A stretch of 64,000 nt of DNA from Pohlia nutans (taxonomy: Eukaryota; Streptophyta; Bryopsida; Bryales; Mniaceae). A program made the translations under genes and the position numbers. The DNA lies in assembly GCA_022496805.1 (NCBI GenBank), contig CM040088.1:10757001-10821000 (forward strand), in the 5' to 3' direction. The notes under the pieces are model-generated. The model saw only the letters and a list, made by a program, of their open reading frames with translations, was not told the origin of the DNA and searched no databases. Shown piece by piece: positions 11,051 through 20,819 of this stretch. The first letter of the stretch is position 1; every line of letters begins with the position of its first letter.

Positions 11051-14000
11051 ATGGCATCTTTTGAGGGTGAGGGTCCCAAGGTCGTGGACAAGTTCGATGG
11101 GGTGAATTTCCACTTGTGGAAATTCAAAATGGAGATGGTGATGGCCGAGAAGGAGTTGTGGGAGATTGTCGAGGGTAGTGAGGAACCTCCTTTCTCTTCT
11201 ACGGATCCTAGGATCATGCAAGCGTACACGAGGAGGGAGAAGAAGGCATTTGCCATTTTGGCACTCAACCTCGCGGATTCGCAACTTGCGCACATTCGTT
11301 CGTGCAAGACACCCGCGGAAGCATGGTCCAAGCTTTGCAACATTCACGAAGCGAAAACATTGGCCAACATTTTGTTTTTGAGGCGCAAGTTCTTCACCAT
11401 CAAGATGGGCGAAGAAGATGACATGTTGGCGCACATCAACAAGGTCAAAGCTCTCGCGGATCAACTCAACGGTTGCGACGTGTCGGTTACGGATGGTGAC
11501 ATCGTGATGACACTTTTGGAGAGCCTTCCATCATCATACGAGTACCTCATCGTGGCGATGGAGTCAAGACCCATTACGGAGCTCACATTGGACTATGTGA
11601 CCTCACGGTTGTTGCACGAGCTTTCGCGGCGAAAGGAGAACGAGTCTCGAGAAGATGGAGCGGCACTCGTGGCGAAGCAATTCAAGAATGGAGGCGGTGG
11701 GAGCTCAAGCGACAAGGTGTGCTTCTATTGTGGTAAGAAGGGCCACATTGCCAAATTTTGCTTCAAACGCAAGAGGGATGAGAAAGGGGAGAGTGCAAAC
11801 AACACTAAAACTCGTGACGATGATGAGTACGCATTTACGGCTAGATATGAGGCAAGCATGAGCGATGGCATCGAGGGTGATGCAAGCATGAGTGATGGTA
11901 TCGAGGGTGATGCAAGCATGAGTGATTGGATTGAGGTTGGTGATGAGTATGCAAACATGGCAAGCAATGTATTGTGCAATGGTAGTACGAGTGATTGGAT
12001 TGTTGATTCGGGGGCTACAAGCCACATGTCACCACATAAAACTTGTTTTCATTCGTATGCTCTCATTAATCCAAGGAGAGTGATTTTGGGAGATGATACG
12101 GTGCTTGAGGCCGTTGGCAAGGGCCAAATTGTTGTAGACACCGAGGTGAGGGGTCGTGTGAAGACAATCACTATCCAAGATGTCCTCCACGTTCCCAAAT
12201 TAACGGCAAATTTACTATCGGTGAAGCAATTAGTGGCAAAGCACTTGAGGGTTGAGTTTAGTGATAAGGGGTGTTATGTGTTGTCACCGAGTCGAGATGA
12301 GGTGGCCATCATTGAAGAACACGAGGGCTTGTACCACATCAAGTTCTCCAAGGTGCATTCGAAGGAATCGGCGGCGTTGGCGCATTCAAACTTGAAGGAC
12401 GACAAATTGGCGTTGTGGCATCATCGACTTGGCCATTTGAACATCAAGAGTGTGAAGACACTACGCGGCATGGTAAGCGGTATGGACCTTCATCAATTGA
12501 AAGTGGATGCTTCTACATTCACGTGTGAAGGTTGCATTGAAGGCAAGCAACAACGGTTGCCATTTGCGGGTGAAGGGGCGACACGGGCCACAAAAGTTTT
12601 GGAGATCGTGCATTCGGATGTGTGTGGCCCCATGAAGACCACATCGATGGGAGGTTGCAAGTACTTTGTGACCTTCATCGATGATTTTTCAAGGAAGATA
12701 TGGCTCTACCCTATCAAAGCCAAGAGTGAGTGCTTTGAGAAGTTCAAGGAGTTCAAGACATTGGTGGAGAACCAATCCGAGTTGAAGATCAAGGTGTTTC
12801 GGTCGGACAATGGCGGCGAGTACATGTCCAAGAAATTTGACGAGCTTTTGAAGAATGAAGGCATCGCACGCCAAACTTCGGCCCCGTACACGCCTCAACA
12901 AAATGGAGTTGCGGAGCGCGCAAATCGCACCATTGTAGAGATGGCGAGGAGCATGTTGCACGCTCAAAACTTGAAGTTGGACCTTTGGGCGGAAGCGGTG
13001 GTGAATGCGGTATACACACGCAATCGGTGTCCAACAAGCGCGGTTGAAGGCATGACGCCGGAGCAAGCGTGGAGTGGGAGGCAACCATGTGTTGCACACA
13101 TGCGCATCTTCGGATGCATTGCATATGCGAAGGTTCCTGACGAACGGAGGACGAAACTCGAGGCTAAGGCCTTGAAATGTGTGTTTCTTGGGTATTGTGA
13201 AGGTATCAAGGCGTATAGACTCATGTCGGTGGACACGAGGAAGATCATTCGGTCACGTGATGTGACATTTTGTGAGGAGTCTACGATGGAGGCTCCTTTG
13301 GAGGTTGGTCCAAGTGGGAGTAGTGGAGACGTTTTGGTGGACACACCCTCCAAGTCTCCTAGTGTTGTTGATGTAGGTGATGATGACGGTGATGACGAAG
13401 CTGACGACACGGAGGTTGTTGAAGCGCCATCGAGCTCAAAGGCCAAGAATGGCGCAAAGGGCACGCAAGAGGAGCAAGTTTCTTCAAGCGAGCGGCGGTA
13501 CCCCGAGAGATCGCGCAAGCCACCTGGAGAATGGTGGAAGAACCACATCTTCCCTCAAGTGGAGGACGAGCATGCGAATGTGGCATTATCGGATGGTCCA
13601 TTGACCATTCGAGAAGCCATGCAAGGTGAGGATGCGGTCAAGTGGGAGCGCGCCATGCAAGAGGAGTACGACTCTCTAATTGCTAACGGTACGTGGCAAT
13701 TAACTCCCATTCCAAAGGATCGCAACCCCATTGGTTGCAAATGGGTGTTTCGGACAAAGAGGGATGTTTCGGGTATTGTTGTGCGTCACAAGGCAAGATT
13801 AGTAGCCAAGGGGTTCGCGCAAGTGCATGGGGTGGACTTTCACGAGACATTTGCTCCCGTGGCCAAGTTCACCACCATTCGATGCATTCTTGCCATTGGA
13901 GCGGCCTTGGACTTGGAGATGCATCAAATGGATGTGAAGACCGCATTTTTGAATGGCGATTTGGAGGAGGATATCTACATGGTGCAACCTGAGGGGTTTG

Positions 14001-15196
14001 TGCAACAAGGTAATGAGCACCTTGTTTGTAAGTTGCAAAAATCATTGTATGGGTTGAAACAATCTCCAAGAGCGTGGTACCAAAAGATTGACACGTTCTT
14101 GGTTGCACACGGGTTTACTAGGAGTATTGCGGATCATAGTCTCTACTTCATGCAAGAGGGGCAACATGTGGTGATTGTGATCATATATGTTGATGATTTG
14201 ATCATTCTTGCAAGTCTCATGAGTTTAATGAATGCATTAAAAGGCATGCTTGAAAGAGAGTACGAGATGAGTGATCTTGGAGAATTGCACTTTTGTCTTG
14301 GTGTTGAGTTTGTGCGAGACAGGGCTACACGCACTATCACCATGAGTCAAGGCAAGTATGTGATGGACGTGCTCAAGAGATTCGGGATGGAGGATTGTAA
14401 GCCCGTGGCAACACCATTGGATGCAAACTCCAAGCTCGTCAAGCTTTCGGAGGAGGAGTATGCGACGGAGGCTAAATCGATGGCGGAGGTGCCATACAAG
14501 CAAGCGGTGGGGTCATTGATGTATGCGATGATTGCGACACGGCCCGACCTTGCGTATCCAATTAGCGTGGTGAGTCAACACATGGCGAGACCGGGCTCGA
14601 TGCATTGGATGACGGTCAAGAGGATCATGCGTTATTTGAGGGGCACAAGCGATGTGAAGTTGTGTCTTGGAGGCAAAGACATTGTGTTGAGCGGCTATTG
14701 TGACGCGGACTACGCGGGAGACACGAGCGATCGAAGATCGACAACGGGCTACATGTTCAAGGTCGGATCGGGAGCGGTGTCGTGGAATAGCAAGCGGCAA
14801 CAAACCACGGCGACATCAACGGTGGAGGCCGAGTACATGGCTACGAGCCATGCCACGAAGGAGGCCATTTGGTTGAGGCAACTAATGGTGGATGTGGGTT
14901 GCACACAAGGTGAGGCTACAACGATTATGTGTGACAACCAAGGGTGCATTTCACTTGCAAAGAACCCTACACATCATTCACGCACGAAGCACATTGATGT
15001 GCAATACCACTTCATTCGGGAGAAGTTGGAATTGGGAGTTATACATTTGGAGTATTGCCCAACGGAGCACATGGTGGCGGATGTGCTCACAAAGGGTCTT
15101 TGTAGAGACCGACACCAACGATTAGTAATAGCATTTGGACTTAGAGGCTTTGGCTCTACGCAAAGTGGGAGTATTGAGGTAATTGATGCAACGTAG
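11042..15196 (+). CDS. Copia gag-pol polyprotein, intact
   Basis: A single 1384-codon frame; the ATG at 11051 (MASFEGEG) is a likelier start than the one at 11042. Order of domains is Copia type. A UBN2/DUF4219-like gag comes first. The zinc knuckle CFYCGKKGHIAKFC (CX2CX4HX4C) is near residue 226 and the aspartic protease DSGATSHMS near 322. The GAG-pre-integrase motif HHRLGH is near 459. The integrase has HSDVCGP near 523, SDNGGEY near 587 and a D35E spacing to QNGVAE. The reverse transcriptase has YVDDLIIL near 1049. RNase H shows CDADYAGD near 1219, EAEYMA near 1261 and CDNQG near 1297. Gag carries a threefold 10-residue repeat (DASMSDGIEG type, 11850-11935). All catalytic residues I can check are present, so the element could be autonomous. 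The frame runs 25 bp into the 3' LTR. Confidence 0.95.
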   Translation: MRIMASFEGEGPKVVDKFDGVNFHLWKFKMEMVMAEKELWEIVEGSEEPPFSSTDPRIMQAYTRREKKAFAILALNLADSQLAHIRSCKTPAEAWSKLCNIHEAKTLANILFLRRKFFTIKMGEEDDMLAHINKVKALADQLNGCDVSVTDGDIVMTLLESLPSSYEYLIVAMESRPITELTLDYVTSRLLHELSRRKENESREDGAALVAKQFKNGGGGSSSDKVCFYCGKKGHIAKFCFKRKRDEKGESANNTKTRDDDEYAFTARYEASMSDGIEGDASMSDGIEGDASMSDWIEVGDEYANMASNVLCNGSTSDWIVDSGATSHMSPHKTCFHSYALINPRRVILGDDTVLEAVGKGQIVVDTEVRGRVKTITIQDVLHVPKLTANLLSVKQLVAKHLRVEFSDKGCYVLSPSRDEVAIIEEHEGLYHIKFSKVHSKESAALAHSNLKDDKLALWHHRLGHLNIKSVKTLRGMVSGMDLHQLKVDASTFTCEGCIEGKQQRLPFAGEGATRATKVLEIVHSDVCGPMKTTSMGGCKYFVTFIDDFSRKIWLYPIKAKSECFEKFKEFKTLVENQSELKIKVFRSDNGGEYMSKKFDELLKNEGIARQTSAPYTPQQNGVAERANRTIVEMARSMLHAQNLKLDLWAEAVVNAVYTRNRCPTSAVEGMTPEQAWSGRQPCVAHMRIFGCIAYAKVPDERRTKLEAKALKCVFLGYCEGIKAYRLMSVDTRKIIRSRDVTFCEESTMEAPLEVGPSGSSGDVLVDTPSKSPSVVDVGDDDGDDEADDTEVVEAPSSSKAKNGAKGTQEEQVSSSERRYPERSRKPPGEWWKNHIFPQVEDEHANVALSDGPLTIREAMQGEDAVKWERAMQEEYDSLIANGTWQLTPIPKDRNPIGCKWVFRTKRDVSGIVVRHKARLVAKGFAQVHGVDFHETFAPVAKFTTIRCILAIGAALDLEMHQMDVKTAFLNGDLEEDIYMVQPEGFVQQGNEHLVCKLQKSLYGLKQSPRAWYQKIDTFLVAHGFTRSIADHSLYFMQEGQHVVIVIIYVDDLIILASLMSLMNALKGMLEREYEMSDLGELHFCLGVEFVRDRATRTITMSQGKYVMDVLKRFGMEDCKPVATPLDANSKLVKLSEEEYATEAKSMAEVPYKQAVGSLMYAMIATRPDLAYPISVVSQHMARPGSMHWMTVKRIMRYLRGTSDVKLCLGGKDIVLSGYCDADYAGDTSDRRSTTGYMFKVGSGAVSWNSKRQQTTATSTVEAEYMATSHATKEAIWLRQLMVDVGCTQGEATTIMCDNQGCISLAKNPTHHSRTKHIDVQYHFIREKLELGVIHLEYCPTEHMVADVLTKGLCRDRHQRLVIAFGLRGFGSTQSGSIEVIDAT
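15161..15171 (+). promoter_or_regulatory. Copia polypurine tract
   Basis: CAAAGTGGGAG lies immediately before the 3' LTR (TATTGAGG at 15172), the expected position for plus-strand priming. Confidence 0.75.
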
Positions 15197-15429
15197 TATT
15201 GCTAGAAGCCAAAGACGTACGGGTGCTAAATAATGGTGTGTGGGAGGAGGGGTTAGGCATGGGCTGATCTCTAGAGTGTCCTTGTGATGAGTTATCCCAT
15301 ATGGTTTGTCCATGGTGACCTCCTAGTGTACACTACTTAAGGTGGAAGGCCTTTGAGTAAAGATTATCTCTTTCTACGCATTCCTTGTGTTTGTGTGTGT
15401 GCCTTGTGCAATCTTCTCTACCTTCAATA
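15172..15429 (+). repeat. Copia 3' LTR
   Basis: 258 bp, read as identical to the 5' LTR, ending CTTCAATA. It is followed by the GGTTC duplication at 15430-15434. Confidence 0.9.
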
Positions 15430-15878
15430 GGTTCTGATTCTATTCCTTGTTGCACGAATTGCCAATGCTGCATTTCTGTTTCGAATCATCCGTTGGCGTT
15501 GAGTGCTTGCACGTCGAACCAAAGCTTCTTGTCTGTTCATTTCCGACAGTAACAAAGCAAGATTTGGAATAGTCACCACATCACTTGAAGAAGTTGCTTG
15601 ATCTAACAATGCAGGAAATGGCTCAACGCTAGAAGAAATATCTACACATGACTTTGAGAAAGTTCAACTCCTATGACAACTTTCAAGGATATAGATAAAG
15701 GAATAGAGTTTGGAATCTCCAAGAACTCTGAAGCGAACAACGAGCCTTGTGGTGACATAATAACAAAGATTTCAAATGGTTGTTGTCGTTGTACTCGATC
15801 TCTAGCCATAGCGCGTAGTGCACGCAAACTTATAGCTTGACAACAAAATTGATACATATTGGTAATGATATGAAACAA
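15430..15878 (-). pseudogene. Helitron basic N-terminal region, part 1 (upstream of Copia)
   Basis: The minus-strand frame includes LLLSEMNRQEALVRRAS, MIRNRNAALAIRATRNRIRT, joining the frame at 9969. Farther right, 15642-15878 reads ISLRALRAMARDRVQRQQ in another frame, suggesting a frameshift near 15620. The Asn-Ala-Ala-Leu-type repeats resemble those in the piece at 9764-9969. Confidence 0.5.
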
Positions 15879-15879
15879 T

Positions 15880-17498
15880 GTATGAAAAGTCTTGTAAATG
15901 TTCTGTAATTCAAAATGAAATTAAATAAAATTATCAATCTAGAATAAAATAATTGAAATCAAATATCTAATGAATCTATTACAAGATTATAATATGATGT
16001 GATAAGATATAGGTTATGATATATGATATGATATGTGATGGCATGATATAGATATCCTCCAAAAGAGTGTAATTTTATAAAAGTATTCTTTTGATAAGAA
16101 AAGAAATTGGAATTTAAAATAAATAAATAGATCGTGCTATAAATGGCATGACAACAACTATATACACGGTGTTAACTCTTTGACATACGGGCCTGCACAC
16201 AGTGGACAATGAGCACATTCAAACTATTCTCCTGGCTGCATTCAAGGACAGTTTTCATCCATCCAATTTCTCTTGGTTCTTGTTCTAGTTGACTATCATT
16301 TGTGTAGTACTATAAGGTGGATATTCAAAATAAGATATTATGATTTTTGACAAACAACACAATTGGTTTATGTCAAGTTTCATTCTTAATTCAAAATCAT
16401 TTGTACAGTGTAGATATTTAAAATAAGATATTATGATTTTTTGAAAAACAACACAATTGGTATATATCAAGTTTTATTCTTAGTTCAAAAAAAGAGACCT
16501 TAGACATAATTTTCCAAAATATTATAATCAAATAATAGAAACCATACTATCTTGTGGAGCATGTTATTCAAATTTCATAACAATATTTATTTATTTATTT
16601 GAATTAACTTGGGAGTTTTAATTGAATTTCAAGATAAAACCTTGCAAAATTAATTTAAAATTATTTATAACAGATATAATAAACATTGTCATTTACATTG
16701 TTTAATATCATAAACATGTTTTGATATTAACATTGTCATTTACAAATATGTATTGTACATAAACTCTATTTTTGTTATTCATCAAACATTTTATGACGAA
16801 TCTTTGAAAATAGTGTTAAATTTGTCAAGTCCTACGTTAAAGGATTAAAGATAGAATTTGTAGTACACATAGAATGAGTTACATATAAGTCACACATAGT
16901 GAGACACATCTCATTGGTACCCATATCACACCATCAAAGTAAATGTCTTAGCTAACTTAATCCAGAAACTCCTACCAAAAAATTCAAATGAAAATAAAAA
17001 ATTAGAGCCAAATCACACCACTAAAATCTCAAAGACAAATTATTTTCATCCCTTTTCAGAGCCAAAATTCCATCCCATTCTATTTTTCAAATAATCTCCC
17101 CCGCTCCAAAATAAAAAATCACGTGACAAACTCATCTTTTCACTCACCACAATGAATAGATTGATGATATCAGATGTAGTGAAAAGTTTGTAATACGGTC
17201 GTTCGCGGTCGTCCAAAGATTTAGAAACCTTCGGTCAACCCAACAACATCCGCAAAACCCACTCCCGGTACCGTCCAAGAGCTCAAATGCAATAAAGCAC
17301 GAGTCCTAAAGACTAACCAGAAGTGGATTGTAGTAACAAATCAATAAATGGATCCCAATTAATCCAACCCAACCGACCGCACGCCAATTAATACAACAAC
17401 TACACAAATGTTTGCAATGTACTACAAAATAACAATGATCAATGAATTAAGATTTCTTCAAAAATACTATTCTTGCATTCAATTCTATTAATCATCAA
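15880..17498. other. AT-rich intergenic DNA, no gene seen
   Basis: No convincing frame, RNA or TIR element. It contains GATATG-type runs near 16000-16050 and a local tandem duplication at 16315-16500. Confidence 0.6.
16315..16500. repeat. 93-bp imperfect tandem duplication
   Basis: TAAGATATTATGATTTTT...AACAACACAATTGG occurs from 16331 and again from 16424, with similar flanks (ATTCTTAATTCA / ATTCTTAGTTCA). Confidence 0.7.
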
Positions 17499-20112
17499 CC
17501 CTCCGTAAAGGGTGCCTTTCTGTGACAGCTGGCATGCCCTCGGTGAAGGGTGCCTCTACGTAGTTGAAAGCACTGTACACCGTATGCTCTTTACGCAGGC
17601 TCGTAGATCGAATTGTGAGGTGGATGCTTTAATTTGCTCGGGTTTGTGGAAGCATTGCAATATTTAGCTTGTTGCAAGATACTGTACACTAGTATGCAGT
17701 GGTGAATACCAAATTGAAGTAGCCATTGCCCTTGAATCATTATTGCACAGTCTAGGATATAATTCATTACATTGGATCATAATTAAGGCGTCCTTTGAAG
17801 GACAAATAAAAAGCAAACGTGGGGACGACGACTTTCTTGCGCTTCCATCAGTTTACCCAGAATTTCACTACTTTGATTTTTATTGAGACTCTCGTCTAGT
17901 CACTCAAAATATGTTATTTTGTATCCATGGAGGAGCTGGTTCCAACTGGAACTGTACAGTACACTACTGTTTACCGACTGGAATTTGGAACTTGGAAGAA
18001 TTAACTTGCCGATCGATTCCTGAGGCCATCGTCATCAGTTATTAGTACCCTCATATATAGAACTACTGGACCTTGATCAACACTGATTTCTGATACACTG
18101 TTCGTTAACTTTTTTAAATGCTGACTGCAAGAGCAAAAACCAAGAGCTGACTGGATATTTGATTGCATGCTGACTGTAAAGGTAAAATCAAGAGCTACCT
18201 ACATGCAGTGACGAGATCCTCTCATCGAAAACGATTCGGCTACGAGCACAATGGTGATCATCATGAGGTTTGCATGACTCTGAGGTGCTATAATTTTGGA
18301 CTAGGTAATTCAAAAGCAGGCAAGATGTACTATGGGCTATAACCACAGGTCACGACCTACCAAGCCATGGCAACGGCGAGAGAGGCACTGGCCTGCGATT
18401 GTCTCCCATAGTCTTGCCTGCTTTTGAATTACTGAACATAATCTCAATGCAAGTCATTTCTGGAGAGCCATTGGTCTCAAGATCAATGCGGTAGTTTCAG
18501 AACAAAAAAGCAAAGAAAAAGTGAAGTTTCAAAGCATACATGTAGAGTCCAAACAGTGAGTTAGGCTTGCTTCTTGCTCTCCGGCATTATCAGTTCTAAT
18601 CCCTCTCCTGTAGCCCAATGGTATCTTGACACAATAGCAAGAAGAGGCTGCATTGAGATTATGTGGACACATGTTGTAGACAGTCTTAATATATGTTTCA
18701 TAGGGGTTGACATTTGCATCACCTGGAGAAAGATAATATTTTTATTTTTTATTTTAAATTAAAATCCTCTTCCATACAAGGAATTAGGCTACAACGTATC
18801 AAACAATAATAGAGTGAGCTAACTCAAATTACTTGCAAACAGAAACTAGAAACATGAATCAAAAGCAGTTGTTATGACAGGGGCATTGTTACTGGCTAAT
18901 AAAAGACTGAGACCGTAGTTTAGAGACCCATATATGCCGCCACAGTCTTCGCAACGTTTTGCATTTTCTTGTTGTTCAGATTGACTTCCAGATTGTCATG
19001 CTCTGAGATGAATCTGGCCTTCTCCTCCGCACTAATACCATAGACCTCGGCGCACTTCATGGCCAGCCACTTTGTTGTTTTGGTTGCATAGTCCCAGCAA
19101 TTGGCGTTTCGTAAGCTGTAATCAGGATTCACTTCCTTCAAAATGGCGAGGATAGAATCCAGGGGGATAAAATGCTTCTGTCCACACTTGATGTCGTACA
19201 GTTTGGTTTTGTCGTTCAGAAGGAAGCCTGCTTCATCAGCGGTTTTGTACGAGATGTAGATTCCAGCTTTGCCAAGTTTGCCACCTGCGACCAGTTTCTC
19301 AGCTAAAATGTAGAATTTTTTGCTACTCGGATCTCCTGGTTGGAGCTCCAGAACGAGGTAGTCATGGTTAATCACACCCCGCTCCTTCATCTGCGTCATG
19401 TGCACACAAAAATATACATGCACATAACCCATCGTTAAGTCAAATTCTGATAAATACTGAACATGTGCTTAACCCCGAAAGGACCAACTCTGTCTATTGT
19501 ATACTTTGTACGGCAAAGTTTAAATTAATACTCCTTTTGTGCACTCACGTATACTTTCACAAATTTAACATAGTGCACCTGCCGGGCAAGACTCTAGATC
19601 CAACATTATACCGGTCGGTACCTATCAACACCTGAAGGATACAAATGAATAACTTCACAGGCCTGTATAAATATTCGGACAACACTATGGACATTTATAT
19701 ATGTATGCAATGCAATTCATATATCATGTGAATTCATGTCAGATGGCGGCCACATGACCACAGAGTGGCTCTGAAATTGAGATAGATTTGTAGAGAAGAT
19801 GAAACAATCATGGCGATCGTGCACTAGGAGACTCACCTGCTGGATTTCCTCGACGTCTGCGTCCGAAAGGTCCGCCTTCCCGCTGTCTTTCTTGAGTCTG
19901 TCCTTGTTCAACTGATCTCCCTCCAACCTGCTCTGACAGTAATTTATCGTAACAAGAGCGAGTTTGGGGTCCTTACGCATGGGCCTCAAACTCATCATCT
20001 CCAAGATCACCCCTGATCGTATCAGACCTGACTCCTTTGTGGACGTCATCCTGTGTCAGTCCTTTGCGAACAGCCGCTGCCACGTTCACGGAGTCTACTG
20101 CCAACTTGGCAA
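17499..20112. repeat. Segmental duplication, copy A
   Basis: Matches copy B (27027-30350) almost base for base from 17900 to 20110, with an offset of 10224 bp across the gene. Copy A has about 70 bp near 17700-17775 that copy B lacks. It lacks the 801-bp TTAA insert and a 15-bp internal duplication found in B. The empty TTAA site is at 17783-17786. Confidence 0.9.
18305..18432. other. Long hairpin (27 paired bases), copy A
   Basis: The left arm 18305-18336 (GTAATTCAAAAGCAGGCAAGA, bulge TGTA, CTATGGG) pairs with 18405-18432 (CCCATAGTCTTGCC...GAATTAC). The loop is about 68 nt. The arms match perfectly apart from the 4-nt bulge. It could be a small-RNA precursor or a tiny inverted-repeat element; nothing here decides between them. 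Confidence 0.6.
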
Positions 20113-20233
20113 AGTTCCTGCTCTGGTGATGAGAGTAGAGCGAGGAGGCCCTCTGGAGTGACTCTAAACTACCCGAAGATGATATCGAGGATGAGCTCCC
20201 CTTCGAGATTGATGCAAAGTATGAATCAGCCAT
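18920..20233 (-). pseudogene. Two-exon gene, permuted-papain-like protein, copy A (frameshifted)
   Basis: Exon 1 runs 20233 to 19837 (ATG, then a Ser-rich start, acidic and Lys-rich middle, donor CAG|GTGAGT). Exon 2 runs 19390 to 18920 (acceptor GCAG|ATGAAG). The phases match, giving about 288 residues if exon 1 were open. A single extra T at 19980 relative to copy B shifts the frame near codon 84 of exon 1. Exon 2 carries INHDYLVLEL and, about 85 residues later, RNANCWDYATKTTKWL. A His in a first strand and an Asn-Cys-Trp helix is the layout of LRAT/NlpC-type permuted papain folds, but I do not recognise the family, so the function is unknown. A TATA box lies 75-80 bp upstream. If the extra base is a sequencing error, this would be the intact copy. 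Confidence 0.6.
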
Positions 20234-20305
20234 GGTTCAAGGGGAAATAGCAGCAAAAGCTCGAGCTACACTGAGATTGATTTCACTGATTCAACTGGTG
20301 GTTTA

Positions 20306-20314
20306 TATACCTTA
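20306..20314 (-). promoter_or_regulatory. TATA box of copy A gene
   Basis: GTATATAAA on the minus strand, about 75-80 bp upstream of the ATG at 20233, a normal spacing for a short 5' leader. Copy B lost this region at its breakpoint (30350). Confidence 0.55.
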
Positions 20315-20816
20315 CTCAACTTCGTCTGTGAGGTGCACGCGGTGTCGCGGTACGTTACCATATTGACCAACATTTCTCCACGAGCAGTCAAGTCATATCT
20401 ATTTTTGTGCGAAAAAAAACACAGGTTTAAATAAGCTAGAGTTGGCGGAGCATCACAACTCTGACATCAATTCCTACCGCCTCGGCCCTCGAATCTGGAA
20501 CCCAGATCCATAGCAGCCGGAGGAAAGGCCCAAATTCGTAATGGGATGCAGCTCACAGAATGCTGACTTGGTACAGACAACCGAGAATAGTTTGGTACAG
20601 ACGTACAGACAACCGCTATAAAAACTATAAGTTAATAGTTTGAACTTTGCTTTAGGAGCGCGCTGTGATCCACTACTGTACCGACGTACTGTTTTCCCAA
20701 TTTATTTTTATTTTTATTTTGGAACAAATGAAACTAAACTGAAGCTTCAATATTTTTTTTTGCCATCAAAATAGACGTTTTTTGAGTTTTCTTTGAGTTT
20801 GGAGACCACCAAGCTC
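20315..20816. other. Non-coding stretch upstream of copy A gene
   Basis: No gene or repeat recognised. It is moderately GC-balanced, likely the promoter-distal region of the gene at 18920-20233, up to the TTA site of the next element. Confidence 0.5.
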
Positions 20817-20819
20817 TTA

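Larger units (their letters stand above)
9970..15429 (+). mobile_element. Complete, young Ty1/Copia LTR retrotransposon
   Basis: A 5460-bp element with two 258-bp LTRs (9970-10227, 15172-15429), a primer-binding site directly after the 5' LTR, one uninterrupted gag-pol frame, and a purine tract before the 3' LTR. The 5-bp target duplication GGTTC flanks it (9965-9969, 15430-15434). LTR ends are TATTGA...TCAATA, not the usual TG...CA. The LTRs look identical on direct reading, implying recent insertion. It sits inside the Helitron N-terminal coding region and splits it cleanly. Confidence 0.95.
1..15880 (-). mobile_element. Decayed Helitron (RepHel gene), split by four nested insertions
   Basis: Pieces of one Helitron replicase-helicase read on the minus strand in the expected order from right to left: basic N-terminal region (15.6-15.43 kb and 9.97-9.76 kb), pre-Rep region (9.2-8.98 and 7.3-6.72 kb), HUH Rep (4.98-4.45 kb), Rep tyrosine motif (2.25-1.45 kb), then PIF1-type helicase (1.4 kb to the window edge). 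Gaps between pieces are occupied by elements at 2248-4451, 4977-6721, 7301-8975 and 9970-15429. In-frame stops at 287-289, 815-817, 1448-1450 and 4785-4787, one frameshift near 6740 and an internal deletion near 7075 show it is dead. The gene runs off the left edge, and I could not identify the terminal TC or CTRR-hairpin ends, so the outer right boundary is only the end of recognisable coding sequence. Confidence 0.85.

Noticed and set aside
10628..11464. Long antisense open frame (278 codons) over the Copia leader and gag start
   Set aside because: Explained by G/T skew of the plus strand; no motif, and it overlaps the leader and the gag coding region of an intact element.
18574..18762. Small plus-strand open frame present in both duplicate copies
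   Set aside because: Identical only because the whole segment is duplicated; no motif, and it lies downstream of the real gene on the other strand.
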